Below, piece after piece: positions 32,028-43,271 of a DNA stretch of 64,000 nucleotides. A program made the position numbers and the translations under genes. The stretch spans positions 1,227,336 to 1,291,335 of the forward strand of contig BCHX01000006.1 of assembly GCA_001599755.1 (NCBI GenBank), written 5' to 3'. The notes under the pieces are model-generated. The model searched no databases, was not told where the DNA came from, and worked only from the letters and a program-made list of their open reading frames with translations. The stretch comes from Gliomastix tumulicola (taxonomy: Eukaryota > Ascomycota > Sordariomycetes > Hypocreales > Bionectriaceae). Every line of letters begins with the position of its first letter. Within the stretch, counting starts at the first letter, position 1.

Positions 32028-34290
32028 ATGGGTTGGCAAAATTGGGTGGAAAACACCAATCGCACTATAGCGGCGTCCTTCGTCGGCCGCTATTTCCAGC
32101 TTGATGGCTCCGGCCATGTAAGTCGATTCTCACCAATGAACTGAACGAATTCGAGACATGCAGGCTGACCGGGGATTCTGCCTCCAATCAGCGGCGGGAG
32201 CGCAAAGGCTCCTATTTCTTCACGGAGATCCGTGCTGGTCTGGCGACCTTCTTCGCCATGGCCTACATCATCTCCGTGAACGCTACCATCGTGTCCGATA
32301 CCGTGAGCAACCCTGCTTTTTGAACGAGCTGTCAAGCTTGTCATGATCTGTGTCACAAAGGAGATGCTAACCATGCCACAGGGCGGGACGTGTGTCGTGA
32401 GTAAAGGCCTGCGGCTCGCACTGGCTTGCCATGACTGACTGTGTTAGTGTAATGCGGGAGAGTCGGATCCCTTCTGCTTCAACGACGACGACTATGCGCT
32501 CTGCAAGCAGTAAGTGCCATGCTGCAGGCCTGGACAAGCCTCAAGAGCGTTGAGCTGACTGTCATCTGATAGGGCCATCCGTCGTGATGCCGTTACTGCT
32601 ACGGCTGCTATTTGCGCCCTGGCTAGCTTTACCATGGGCTTCTTTGCTAATATGTGAGTTTGGATCACGTCGATTACGCCGAGACATCCTCTAACGATTC
32701 CATAGGCCCGTTGGAGTTGCTCCTGGCATGGGTACGTCGACGACCGGAGAAGGCGCCAACGTGCTTCTTGAAGACTGACTTGAGTGCAGGATTGAATGCG
32801 TATTTTACCTATACCGTCGGTAAGTTCGCCCCTTTTGAGAGCAAAGGGGAAAACCAGAGAACTTATCGTTAACACTTCATAGTTGGTTTCAACGGTAGCG
32901 GCCCTGTGCCGTATCGTGTGGCTCTGACTGCCGTCTTTATCGAGGGCTTCATCTTCTTGGGCCTCACTCTCCTCGGACTTCGCCAGTGGCTTGCTCGTGC
33001 CATTCCGAATACCATCAAGGTCGCCACCGGTGTTGGTATCGGCCTCTTCCTGACCTTGATTGGCTTGACGTACTCGGGCGGTATTGGTCTCACCGTGGGA
33101 GCCACTGCTACTCCGATGGAGCTGGCCGGCTGCAAGCCGGAGACCCGACTTGAGGACGGCACTTGTCCCAGCAGCGACAAGATGAGGAACCCGACCATGT
33201 GGATCGGAATCTTCATCTCGGGCTTCCTGTCCGTTTTCCTCATGCTGTACCGCGTCAAGGGCGCCATCATCATCGGGTACGTGAACTGACGACACCGTGA
33301 GACGCTTCGCAGCCAAACAATAATAACTGACACTGAAACCCCAGTATCATCCTCGTCTCCATCATCTCGTGGCCTCGTGACACCCCCGTCACGTACTTCC
33401 CCTACACGCCCCTCGGCGACGACTCCTTCAACTTCTTCAAGCAGGTCGTCGACTTCCACCGCATCGAGAACATCCTCGCGGTGCAGGAATGGAACCTCGG
33501 GTCCACCGGCGGGCAGTTCGGCCTCGCCCTCATCACGTTCCTCTACGTCGACATCCTCGACTGCACGGGCACCCTGTACGGCATGGCCCGCTTCGCCGGC
33601 CTGATCGACCCCAACACGGGTGACTTCGAGGGCAGCAACTGGGCCTTCACGGTCGACAGTATCTGCTGCTCCATCTCGTCGCTCTTCGGCCTGCCCCCCG
33701 TGACCGCGTTCGTCGAGAGCGGTGCGGGTATCTCGGAAGGCGGCAAGACGGGTCTCACGGCCATGGTGACGGGCATCTGCTTCCTCATCTCCGTCTTCTT
33801 CGCGCCCATCTTCGCGTCGATCCCGTCCTGGGCCACCGGGTGCGTCCTCGTCCTCGTTGGATCCATGATGACCGCGTCCGTGGTCGACGTCAACTGGCGC
33901 TATCTCGGCGACGCCGTGCCCGCCTTCCTCACCATCACGCTCATGCCCTTCACGTACTCCATCGCCGACGGCCTGATCGGCGGCATCTGCAGCTACCTCT
34001 TCATCAACACCGTCGTCTGGCTCATCAAGCTGGCGAGCGGGGGCAAGCTGGTCCCGCCCAACTACGAGGAGAAGGAGCACTGGGAGCACCCCAAGGGTGG
34101 CGTGGCGCCCGTCTGGGCCAAGCGCCTGTTCCAGGGGAAGCGTGACTTCTGGAGGGAGGAGGAGGTGGTCGAGGCCGTCTCGCACAAGGAGGAGCCTGTC
34201 GAGCCCAAGACATCATCTGGTCAGGAGCCTAACAGCGCCTCGGACGGCGTTGAGCCTGGGCCTGGCGACAAGGTCATCAAGATGTCGTGA
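32028..34290 (+). CDS. AzgA-type purine (hypoxanthine/adenine/guanine) permease
   Basis: Nine exons: 32028-32117, 32192-32302, 32382-32396, 32448-32509, 32573-32653, 32706-32731, 32790-32819, 32883-33276, 33345-34290. They give 584 residues, typical for AzgA. Seen: FFTEIRAGLATFFAMAYIISVNATIVSDTGG, MPVGVAPGMGLNAYFTYTV, RVALTAVFIEGFIFLGLTLLG, and a hydrophobic transmembrane core. Further on are FLYVDILDCTGTLYGMARFAG, GLPPVTAFVESGAGISEGGKTGLTAMVTG and a hydrophilic cytosolic tail. Family knowledge: these are NCS2-fold H+/purine symporters of the plasma membrane, distinct from the UapA/UapC clade. Exon 3 is only 15 nt, exons 6 and 7 are 26 and 30 nt. The dense early introns are typical of the 5' half. 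It converges with a 2OG oxygenase gene. Confidence 0.95.
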
Positions 34291-34688
34291 GAAGCCCATG
34301 CGTTGCTCCAAAACACATACAGAAGGACATAAACTATCGATATAGAGGAGGCACAGGAACGAATATTTTGTAATATTTGCTGATGATGGGATGGGGCTTG
34401 GGAAAAAGGAGTTCACCGGGGAAGGAGCTCCTGCTGGGGGTACGATTATTACGCTCTTTCCAAATATTGACTATACCAGTGCTGGACTTTGCAGTACCTA
34501 CGCGAGTGGCAATACCTACTAGTAGCTTTACACCAGGTAGCTAGCAAGTACTGTCATTTATTTCTTCGACAGCCGACACCTTACTACTACTAACCTATGA
34601 TAGGTAGTAGGTAAACGAGATTTTGGACATGCACAGCTTTGAATCACATAGTAGACAGTACGACGGGACAAAGTGACAGATCCGTGAA
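34291..34688. other. Convergent 3' region
   Basis: About 400 bp between the permease and oxygenase stop codons, with several short variants of ctacctagtag/tagtaggta. No gene is seen. Confidence 0.5.
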
Positions 34689-35906
34689 TTACGAAGCCAT
34701 CAACGCAATATGCTTCAGCTCATCCTGGACCTGGTACCCAACCTTGGTAGGCGGGTACTCAGCCGGCTCGCCCTCGTCCCTCCCCAGGTTGAACTGATCG
34801 GCCCTCACCTCCCTCGCCCTGTCGGCCAGCGCCGGGATGGGCGCCAGGTCGTGGTCCGAGTTGAGATGCCAGAACAGCGTGCTCGAGATGCGCACGAGCG
34901 GGCGGTCGGGGCACTCGACCTTGCGCCTCTTGATCGTCTCGACCGTCTTGTCGTTGATGACGACCTCGTGGTAGCCGGCCTTGATGAGCCCGCCCGTGAT
35001 GTACTCGATCTGCTTGCCCGCCTGGACGAGGAGGTTGTTGCCCGGCGGGATCTTGACGGCGATGCGGCTGCCCGTGTTGCGCGCCCAGATGTTGAGGCCC
35101 GGGTAGCGGGAGCGGCCGTGGATGGTGAGGAAGTTGAGGTCGGTGTGGAAGCCGGCGAGGATGGTGTCCTTGGCGCCGTACTTGACGAGGTCGGAGGCGG
35201 TCGGGGCCAGGAGGTGCGGGCCGTATGTGCCTGCGGAGGAGAAGGCGTCGCGGGGCAGACCGAGGCCGACGGCGGCCATCTCGGCGAGCTTGGATACACT
35301 GGGCAAGTCAGTTAACAAACACAACCTTTTTTTCTCCCTGAAACCGGGCGCTGGACGACCGCAGAAGACTCACGCATCCTTCATGGACGTCCCCCACTGG
35401 TCCATCGTAGGCTCCCACCTATCCTTGATGTGCGCCGCCTCGGGCACGATGTTGGCGGCATTCAGCCCCGGGAACTCGGTCGCATACGGGGGCGGCTCGG
35501 CCATCCGCCAGAAGAAGCGGCACTTGGGGTCGGGCGAGTGGCCGCTGATGTCGAGGGGCCTCTGGTCGGGAGCCAGACGCTGGATGATGTCGAGGCAGGG
35601 CTCGTCGACGGCGCACTTGGGCTTCTCGGTGTTGTCGAGGGTGACACCGATCTGGTAGCTCAGCTCGGGGCGCTCGTCCTTGCGGAGGGTGTCCTCATCC
35701 TGGGCGAAGTAGTCCTCGAGGAGGTCCAGGAAGGTCGAGTTGGAGGACTCGGAGACGCGGGAGTCGTGGAGAATAAGCGCGCCGTAGGTGATGAGGGCAT
35801 CGGCGGCCCGGGAGCACTCGCGCTGGACCTCGGGAGAGTCGAGCGACTGGTTGAGGAAGACATCGAGGTCGATGACCGGGAGGTTCATGTCGGCGTCGGT
35901 GGCCAT
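34689..35906 (-). CDS. 2-oxoglutarate/Fe(II)-dependent oxygenase (isopenicillin N synthase-like fold)
   Basis: Exons 35374-35906 and 34689-35298 with a 75-nt intron (GTGAGT...CCCAG) encode 380 residues. The N-terminus LPVIDLDVFLNQ is the DIOX_N start. The iron-binding facial triad is visible as H-x-D in AGFHTDLNFLTIHGRSRYPGL and a distal His in the ITGGLIKAGYHEV segment. The 2-oxoglutarate-binding Arg is in RISSTLFWH. Family knowledge: such enzymes hydroxylate, desaturate or cyclise small molecules, and the fold alone does not give the substrate. It lies tail to tail with a purine permease, which may be chance. No targeting signal is seen. A second in-frame Met is at residue 7. Confidence 0.9.
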
Positions 35907-36357
35907 TGTGATAGTGTTTTGCTGGAGGAGAGATGGGCACGTATGACAGACGTATACTACAGAGGACCAACGCTTCACGCACAAAAAGGACAATGACAAT
36001 ATTCAAGACGAAGCAGAGAAGAGACTAGGAGACGAAGAGAAAAAAAAACCCAATGGTCATTCGATCACGAAGCAGCTGCCAAATGCAGCAAGGATGCCGC
36101 ACATGATTTTTTGTCTCTGATGGTGGGGGAGGGGCAAGCAAACTGCCAATCACTGGGGAGGGGTCAGACAGATTAGGCACAAGTTGCGACATGGTTCACA
36201 CTGTCGGAGGTCGCCGAAGCTGTCGGCCAGAACCTATCAGCAGCAATGTTTATTCCATTGACATTGTACTTTTACCGTGTGCCATCTCCCGGTAAATGCA
36301 AATCCCCGATACAGCTATTGCATTCTGCATTTCCTCCTCCATGCACTTCTCTACCCC
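35907..36357. other. Intergenic
   Basis: 5' flank of the oxygenase gene and 3' flank of the hydrophobin gene. An A-run lies near 36042. Nothing else is seen. Confidence 0.5.
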
Positions 36358-36728
36358 TTAGGCATCAACACCAGCAGGCGTGTTGCAGAGCACGCCCTGG
36401 TCCAGGATGGGCAGCACGCAGCAACGAGCCCGCTGTCCGATGGCAGAGCAGACCGCGCTGAACTCATCAGCCGAGGCGAAGGGGTTGGGCGCTATCGTCG
36501 GTGGTTAGCATGATGCTGCTGCTGCCTTTAGATGCAGAGTTAAGTTGAAGGTAGGTACTTACGCTGTCCGCAGTCGAGGTTGACGAGTCCGAGGACATCG
36601 GTCGCACAGCACTGGGCGCTGTCATAGAGGCCGGAGCACGGGTCGTAGACCTGGCGCTCCTCGACTTCCGCGGCCGGGGCGGCGAGAGCCGAGACAGCAG
36701 CAAGGATGGCGACGGAGAAGAACTGCAT
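36358..36728 (-). CDS. Class II hydrophobin
   Basis: Exons 36563-36728 and 36358-36491 with a 71-nt intron (GTAAGT...GATAG) encode 99 residues, so no single open frame shows the gene. Residues 1 to about 17 (MQFFSVAILAAVSALAA) are a signal peptide; a short pro-region with Glu-Glu-Arg follows. The mature protein has the eight-cysteine hydrophobin pattern: YDPC, AQCC, LDC, AVC, ARCC, VLC. The spacing is that of class II, with the conserved stretch SAIGQRARCCVLPILDQG. Family knowledge: class II hydrophobins are secreted and self-assemble at air-water interfaces, coating hyphae and conidia and affecting wetting and host contact. A TATA box lies about 160 bp upstream. Confidence 0.96.
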
Positions 36729-36885
36729 CTTGATGGATGGCTGTTGTTGGAGATTGGTACAAGTCGAGGTGACTGAGCGAGAGGATAGAGAATATGGGAT
36801 CGGGTGGCTTGTCAGGTAGGCGAAGACTGTTCGGTGAATCTGTCTTTGGTCTGAATTCCTCGTCGAAAGGGGTCAGGAAGGCCCC

Positions 36886-36893
36886 TTTATATA
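36886..36893 (-). promoter_or_regulatory. TATA box of the hydrophobin gene
   Basis: TATATAAA on the minus strand, about 158 bp before the start codon, as in strongly expressed secreted-protein genes. Confidence 0.6.
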
Positions 36894-39800
36894 CCCGTCG
36901 GACGTCTGCCAGACTCTCTATCCGCCTCGATGATGATACTATCAATCCCCTCGTCGGCCAGCGCTGTGGCTAGAGTTCCTGTTCCAAGGCAGCATCCCTG
37001 GATATCTTGCTGCTGGGATACGACACTGTGGCGTCAGACCCGACGCTCCCAATCTCGTTCTGAGTGGCCAGACAAAGAAGCCGTCGCCAGAAGGGCGTTG
37101 TTCCTTCATCTCGTCCATGACTTGGAGGGTATAACAGGCAGGGCAAGGGGTCGACGTGGCGCAGCGCAAACCTGGCTGGCGGATCAATGAGATGGCGGCT
37201 ACGGACAAGATGCTCCTACCGAGCAGATGTGCCGAGTGGACGTTGGTATCCCAGACCTCAGGGGTTTGCGCAGCCTGGCGCTGGGGGATGTGATGGCTTC
37301 CTATAGTCAACTTGCTTGCTATAGCGACTAGGCGAGTCTCCTGGATCCGATCGGCGAGGACCATGTCCAACTCAAGCTAGAGCTCCAGCTGGTGGCGGCC
37401 GTTTTCAGTCAAAGAATAAGGGGTATAAGTGAAGGAGCATCCCCTGTCCATGGCAGCAACCCCGACGTAGCTCTTGGCCTGAGCTCATCGGCTCATCGGC
37501 CAAGCCAGCAATAGCAAACTATCAATGCGCCGAAGGTTTTAGTAGCCCTATATGCCGATCGTCAATGCGACCCGAAAGCCTCTGGGAGGGCGAGAAAAGG
37601 GCCCCTGTAGAGCTGAGACGCCACATGATAGCTAGATAAAGGCATCCTTCAATTGTAGGAATCCAGTCGCTGATTCGCCAGGCGGGAGACCTGGCTATAT
37701 CGGCCGGCTCGTATGCCAGGAACGAGATTCTTAAATTGGGCCGATCGGCAGCGTTAGTGACGAAAAGCTTCCTTGCCGGCCTCGAGGGCAGGATTTGTTG
37801 GCGCCTTTTCGGCCAATTCCCCAGCTATAATAGCGTCGTGATATAGCCTCAATTCGTCACCGACCAACCCTCCAATTCCGCTTCTTCTCCTTCCCTCTGC
37901 TGCTAATGATCAGGGTGTGGCGACTTGTTTCTTCGTATTGTTTCCAGCCCAGCTGTCATGACGACGCCGGACGAATGGCTGGACGGAGAGTGGCTGGTGG
38001 GCTGAGAAGAGGACGTCAGTCGCCCAACTGCCGGTCCTCTCACACTCGCCACACGATTCAGTGACGAATGGCATTCGAAGAGGCGGTGTCCCCTAAATTT
38101 AAATCTCATGACAGTGGTTGCTGTCCCACAGATAGCTCTACGCAGCCACTGGGCACCTTTAATCTTGAAGCTCTGGTACAAAATGTTGTTCATATTGGTC
38201 CTGGAAGTTCCGGAATTCGATCATGGTTGTCAATGGGTTATTTGTGTCTGGCTTTGTATAGCCCAACTGTGTAACAACGTCTTCAGACCGATGACGGATC
38301 ACAAAAATTCCAAGTATCGGCGGGGAGAGTCGGTGTTTGGGTCAAAAGCCATACTGCCTTGCCGTTCCTTGCTCCTGATACCTTGGGTACGTATATCGAC
38401 CCCGATGTCAATGCTCGTGGCCTTTGACTTGAAGCCCACAACTAGCTTGTCAGCCAGACCAGCATCCTTATTGATATTGTGAGTGGCGTCCTTGTCAAGT
38501 ACGTGGAGGGCTGGACCGACTTCTTGAACAGGAGCTTCTTTCATCATCAATACGTGATCAAGATGCTCTATGAGATTGTGGCATGGCTGTTGTATGGCCG
38601 TGGCAGAGCTCAGAGGTCGCCCAGAGTGCCGCTTCAAGTGACACATGCGGACCTGCTCCTCCGACATCATGTTCGACAAGGCCCCTGATCAGACTTCACT
38701 CACCAGGCGTCCCCGTGATTAGAGCTCGTTGCACCAAGGTCTTGCCGCCCCCCCAGTGGCACAGGCCCGATCGATGACACGTTCTAGAGCCGATGCATGC
38801 AGCTCCCGGAGATTTTCTTCGATGCGATGGATTAACGCTTCTCTGTGTGGACGCGCCATCGAGAGCAGTGTCATCGTCCATGCACGAGTTGTACTCTGGT
38901 TACCTCATTGAGGTCGCCCTCTTCGCCTCGAATGCAGAGTGCGAGACATGTATCACTCGTCAACCCCGGAAAATCCGCCGATTAGGGGTAGATCGGTCCG
39001 TCTCTCGGATGAGGGGATCGCCTTGACGGGGTTTCTCAATGCGCGCGGAAGCACTCCGCGGCCCAAGACGCAGTCTCTTGCCTGGGAATCCCTGACATCT
39101 CGGCGCCTGTGAATCATGCGGTCGTCGCCCGCGTGTCCCCGAGGTTTTCATCAACAGGTTTTGAGCCCTCCGAAGATTAGCAAGGCAGCTCTCCGTGCTC
39201 AGTTCTGAGCGGTTACGAGCACAGCCGAACCAGGCAAGATTTCAATGCACCATGACGGGAACGGCGTCACCATGCGCGCCGTTGAATTCGAGTGTGGCGT
39301 GTCGGATTCAGGGCATGATGACGTCGAGGGCTAAATAATAGTGCGTGATTGTAATACCGACCGCCGGTTTTGCAAGCAACACCTTGGACCGGCAAAAAGG
39401 ATGCGGACACAAACAGGAAAGAGCTCGTGTGGCTGTGTCTCTCTGTGTGTGTGTGTGGCTGATGCAACCCTCACCGCCGCCTATCATCGGTCTCGGCCGG
39501 CGACGCCACGATTTCTAATCCCCTCCATCCACCACAGCCACATCAGTCAAGTCTTGGACGGCCATTTTCCAGGAATAATCCGGGGTGAGCCCGAGCCAGT
39601 CCCGGTTCAGATCAGCATCATCCATCCATCCTTTGAGCAACATCGTGGGGGAGGCAAAAAAGTGCACGTTGATGCTACGCAGCCAGCCGCCGCAATGACG
39701 CGCTGGGGGTCCCTTCACGATACCCTCAAACTCCCGCTCTGGCGAGTCGGGTCACACACAGCGGCATTAGCGGGATGCGGCCTGACGTCCTCATGGGACG

Positions 39801-40846
39801 GGGCGGCGTGGGATAGAGCAGAGCAGCAGCGTCATGTCAACTGACAACGCATCCTGCTGGAACGCAGAGTGTGATTGGTGGAGGTGACGTCACGGGGACC
39901 AAGCGGCCCTGACCCGGCTGGAGGAGATTCGTGAGTCGTGAGTCGTGAGAGCAGTATCGTGTCGGGGGAGGCTGGAGAATCGTCGTGAAACGGTGGTGTC
40001 GTTCCGGGAGGCACAAGGCCGTTCTGGGTGTAGCAGCACCTGCAGCACCACCCCGTCATCGCCATCATCATCGTTATGCTCCAGGGAAGCTCCATGGACA
40101 AAGTGTCGGTCAGGAGTGAGATTGAAGACGGCTACAGACAAATCGGCACTAGGGCTTCAAACTAGGCGTTAGGGGCTGTTTCTGGGGTTTCTGGGCACCT
40201 GGACATGTCGACATCTGCATCTGCTGCCTACAAAAAGGGACCTCGTCCGGCCGGCTTCGCAGGCAGCAGCAGGGTCTGGACAGACAATCAATCAATCGTA
40301 CATAGCACGCTGATCATCAGATCTTGACGCTGAGAAGCCCCTGGAACCCTTGCAGTTGCCACTTGACTTCCCCTCTCCGAAAAAGTCGCCAATCCGCCAA
40401 GTCCCGGGTTGGCCCGTTTCGACACTTTTTGCCGGCGTTGGTGCGTGTGGCTGAGTGAGCCTGACCACCGAAACTGGTCTTGGACCTGACCTGACCTGAC
40501 ACCTCTGACTCCCTTTTTTCCTCCCTCCCCCTTTGCCTTGTTCCATTTTGAGGCACTTTGTGCTGCTGACCACGCAATATTTATACATTCCTCTTTCCCT
40601 TCACGCGCGCCGGCTCGTATCAGCGTCTTCCTTTTTTCCCCTTTTCCCTCTCTTCTCCGCCGAGGCAGTGAGCAAGGCACCTTGAACGCCTTATCGCCAC
40701 GCGTCCATATATTTGTCCCACCACCCAGCTTATCATCCCACTTTTTGTCCGGCCCTTCTCCAGCACGAGCTTGACCTACAAAACCTTTCTACTTCCCTCT
40801 CTTGCGCCTCTGCTCTTTTTTTTCCCACCCGAGCACACGACACACC
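36894..40846. other. Long intergenic region (4 kb)
   Basis: No gene is recognised. Open frames at 38.3-38.9 kb on both strands look vaguely protein-like but match no family I know. A (GT)n tract lies near 39443. The last 300 bp form a pyrimidine-rich leader for the next gene. Confidence 0.45.
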
Positions 40847-41629
40847 ATGGCCGAGCCTCCCCTTCGTCGAAGAGACCGTCACGGCGGTCTCAACCGAGAC
40901 TACTACAACCTGCACCCGCCCGCGCCCGACTCGGACCCGAGGTACTACGCATCGCAGTCACCTCCGCGCTCGCGCCACTACGAAGACCCTGCGCCGCCGC
41001 GACGACACAAGTCGGAGAGACGCCGTCCCATCAGCCCCGAGCTCGTCGACGACCCTTACGAGAAGCCGTCGCGGCGCCACCACGGCCGACGGGACCCCCG
41101 CCCCGAGATCGTGAACCCGCCTATGCCCCCGGCGGCAGCAGCACCACCACCAAGCGGCGGCGGCCGAAGACCTGCCCCGCGGGATCCGTACGCTGATCCT
41201 CGCGACTATGCCGACCCCCGCGAGCACCGTCCTCGCCGTGGCGAGAGGGCCTCTATGCCGCCGCCGGGCAGGGACCCTTACGACCCGTATGTGATGTCGG
41301 GAGGTGCTGGGCCACCACCGGGCTATGGCCACGACCCCCGCGACGCAAGACCGCCCAGGGGCCACCGCGACATGGACCCCGATCCTCGACCTAGACGCTC
41401 ACGGCACTCACCGCCGCCGCCGCCGCCACCGGATCCCAGATCCCGCGGCCGAGACCCATACGATGCGTATGACGCCCGAGGACACCCCCGGGACTACCCA
41501 CCCCGCAACTACTCGCCATCCCCTCCTCGACGCCACCGCTCCCAGAGAGGCGGCCCCCCGCCGGCTGCGTACGCTCCGGAGCCGTCCCGCGGCCGGCCCC
41601 CTCCAGCCTCCTCCGGCCGCCCACGTGCT

Positions 41630-41662
<33 letters not shown>

Positions 41663-41893
41663 GCTCCCCCGCGCCGCAGCTCCATGCCCGCGTCTACGAG
41701 GGCTCGCGGCAACCCGTGGTGGCAGAACCCGCTGCTCCAGGCGGGTGCGCGGACCGCCTTCACTGCCGGCGCCCAGGCTGCCATGAAGTCCAAGGATGAT
41801 ACTGGGCCCTGGATAGGACCCAAGGGCGCCAAGGTGGCCACGGCTGCTTTGAGCGCTGCCTTCATGGACAGTCTCATGAGCGGGAAGAAATAA
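40847..41893 (+). CDS. Pro/Arg/Asp-rich low-complexity protein with conserved Gly/Ala C-terminus
   Basis: A single exon of 348 residues. About 280 N-terminal residues are disordered: RRRDRHGGLNRDYYNLHPP, many R-D-x-Y-D-P units (DPYADPRDYADPREHRP, GRDPYDPYV), short poly-Pro and poly-Gly runs, and Ser-Pro sites. The last 60 residues are ordered-looking (NPWWQNPLLQAGARTAFTAGAQA, then AAMKSKDDTGPWIGPKGAKVATAALSAAF) and could pair as Ala/Gly helices. I do not recognise an assigned domain. The composition resembles RNA-associated or SR-like proteins, but the C-terminal segment also looks like a membrane- or oligomer-forming glycine-zipper. The long pyrimidine-rich leader supports a real, well-transcribed gene. 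Confidence 0.8.
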
Positions 41894-42412
41894 GTACGAC
41901 AGACGGTGTGGCATCTACTTTTTCTCACATAAGTCAAGCATCGCTTGATAGATGGAATAATCATCTCCTTTTGCTAGAGACGTCTGGACGAGGGTCATGA
42001 CGGAAGCTACTAGGGTACATTCAAGACTGGTACAGGCCGGGATAACGAGGATATATACGTCTGGACGTTTTCTTCTCATTTTTCGTCACCTTTTATAACG
42101 AACTCGACGGCCGCAAGATTGACGACACATATATATGATGGGAGTATAAAAGCACAAGTATAGGTATACTTCGCACCTCACTCCTTGACTTCTTCCTACT
42201 GGGCAGGGCTACTGGCGGCATTGCAAGGCGTTTGTGATTTGGCGCGGGAATATCTACTCTTCAGGGACAAAATAAACATGATTTAATGGACAACCACGTG
42301 AACCGCATGATTAAACATTTGATTATCGAATGAGTGACTAATAACATGAACCAGCCTCTGGCCTGATCGACTAACAGAGTCAACAAAATCGTAAGAACCG
42401 TAAAGACCGTGA

Positions 42413-42453
<41 letters not shown>

Positions 42454-42493
42454 CTCTCTCTCTCTCTTCCCCCCTTCATCATGCGTCCCAAGC
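41894..42493. other. Intergenic with CT microsatellite
   Basis: About 600 bp between two convergent genes, containing the CT repeat listed separately. Confidence 0.55.
42415..42468 (+). repeat. (CT/TC)n microsatellite
   Basis: Two nearly continuous TC blocks separated by a CG step, just downstream of the secreted cysteine-rich gene. Confidence 0.9.
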
Positions 42494-43108
42494 TCAGTTC
42501 GTCCCAGTGTTCCAGGGACGGCACTTGTTCGCAGCACAGAAACCCTACCCAACATCAGCACCCATCCCCAACCGATATCTAGCGGGAAGGAAGGAAGAGT
42601 AAGGAAAACTCACATTGCAGCAAGGCCCAACAGGCTGGCCGTTGACATAGCAGTCCCCGTAGGTCGACACGCAGGAGCCAAGGCAGCTGACGCTGCGGAT
42701 GGGCTGCGGCGGGCCGAGGATGATGTGCTGGGCGCCCGTGGTCGTGTCGATGCTCTGGACGAGGGTCTGCTCGCCGTCCGTCTTGAACCTGCACTGGGTC
42801 TGGGCGTTGTAGTCTGGGGCGTCGATGATGCTGATGGCGATGTCGCTGTCTGGTAGGTAGGTAAGTTTCAGGTCAGCCACTCACTGGTTGATGGATGGGT
42901 CTGAAGGGGGGGGGGGTTATGGAAAGAGAGAGGATGGGCTGGCGTGCGCACTGGTTTGGATCTCGGTGCCGTCGGCCGGGACGGCGAGCTCGTAGGACGC
43001 GGGGCCGCCGTGGAAGGTCAGGTGGGCGGTCTGGACGTCCCGCGTGTCCTTGGAGGGACGGGCCATGGCTCCGGCGAGGAGGCTCAGGGAGACGAGGGAC
43101 AGCTTCAT
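42494..43108 (-). CDS. Small secreted cysteine-rich protein (effector-like)
   Basis: Three exons (42952-43108, 42614-42849, 42494-42544) with introns of 102 and 69 nt encode 147 residues. Residues 1 to about 16 (MKLSLVSLSLLAGAMA) form a signal peptide. The middle is a beta-rich domain: TAHLTFHGGPASYELAVPAD, then DIAISIIDAPDYNAQTQC. The C-terminal third holds most of the eight cysteines: SCLGSC, YGDCY, PCCNGFCAANKC, ending RPWNTGTN. The Cys spacing resembles knottin-like or toxin-fold modules, but I cannot assign a family name. A TATA box is about 155 bp upstream. The role could be an effector, an antimicrobial, or a cell-wall protein; nothing in the context decides. Confidence 0.85.
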
Positions 43109-43115
43109 GGTTGCG

Positions 43116-43154
43116 GTGAGTGAGTGAGTGAGTGAGTGAGTAAGTGAGTAAGTG
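43116..43154 (+). repeat. (GAGT)n tetranucleotide repeat in the leader
   Basis: About nine GTGA/GTAA units lie directly upstream of the secreted-protein start codon. Confidence 0.85.
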
Positions 43155-43263
43155 TTGGCAGGTATGAACTGGAGTTGTTGCTAAGGGTGTATTGTTTCTT
43201 GATTGCCTCTGGTATCTTGAGCAGTGAATACCACAACAGAAACTCGGAGAGGAGACGGCCTCC

Positions 43264-43271
43264 CATTTATA
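43264..43271 (-). promoter_or_regulatory. TATA box of the secreted cysteine-rich gene
   Basis: TATAAATG on the minus strand, about 155 bp upstream of the start codon. Confidence 0.5.

Noticed and set aside
38299..38881. Minus-strand frames with partly protein-like segments (WGGGKTLVQRALITGTPGE)
   Set aside because: Too short, no family match, no splice structure; the P-loop-like string is not a proper Walker motif.
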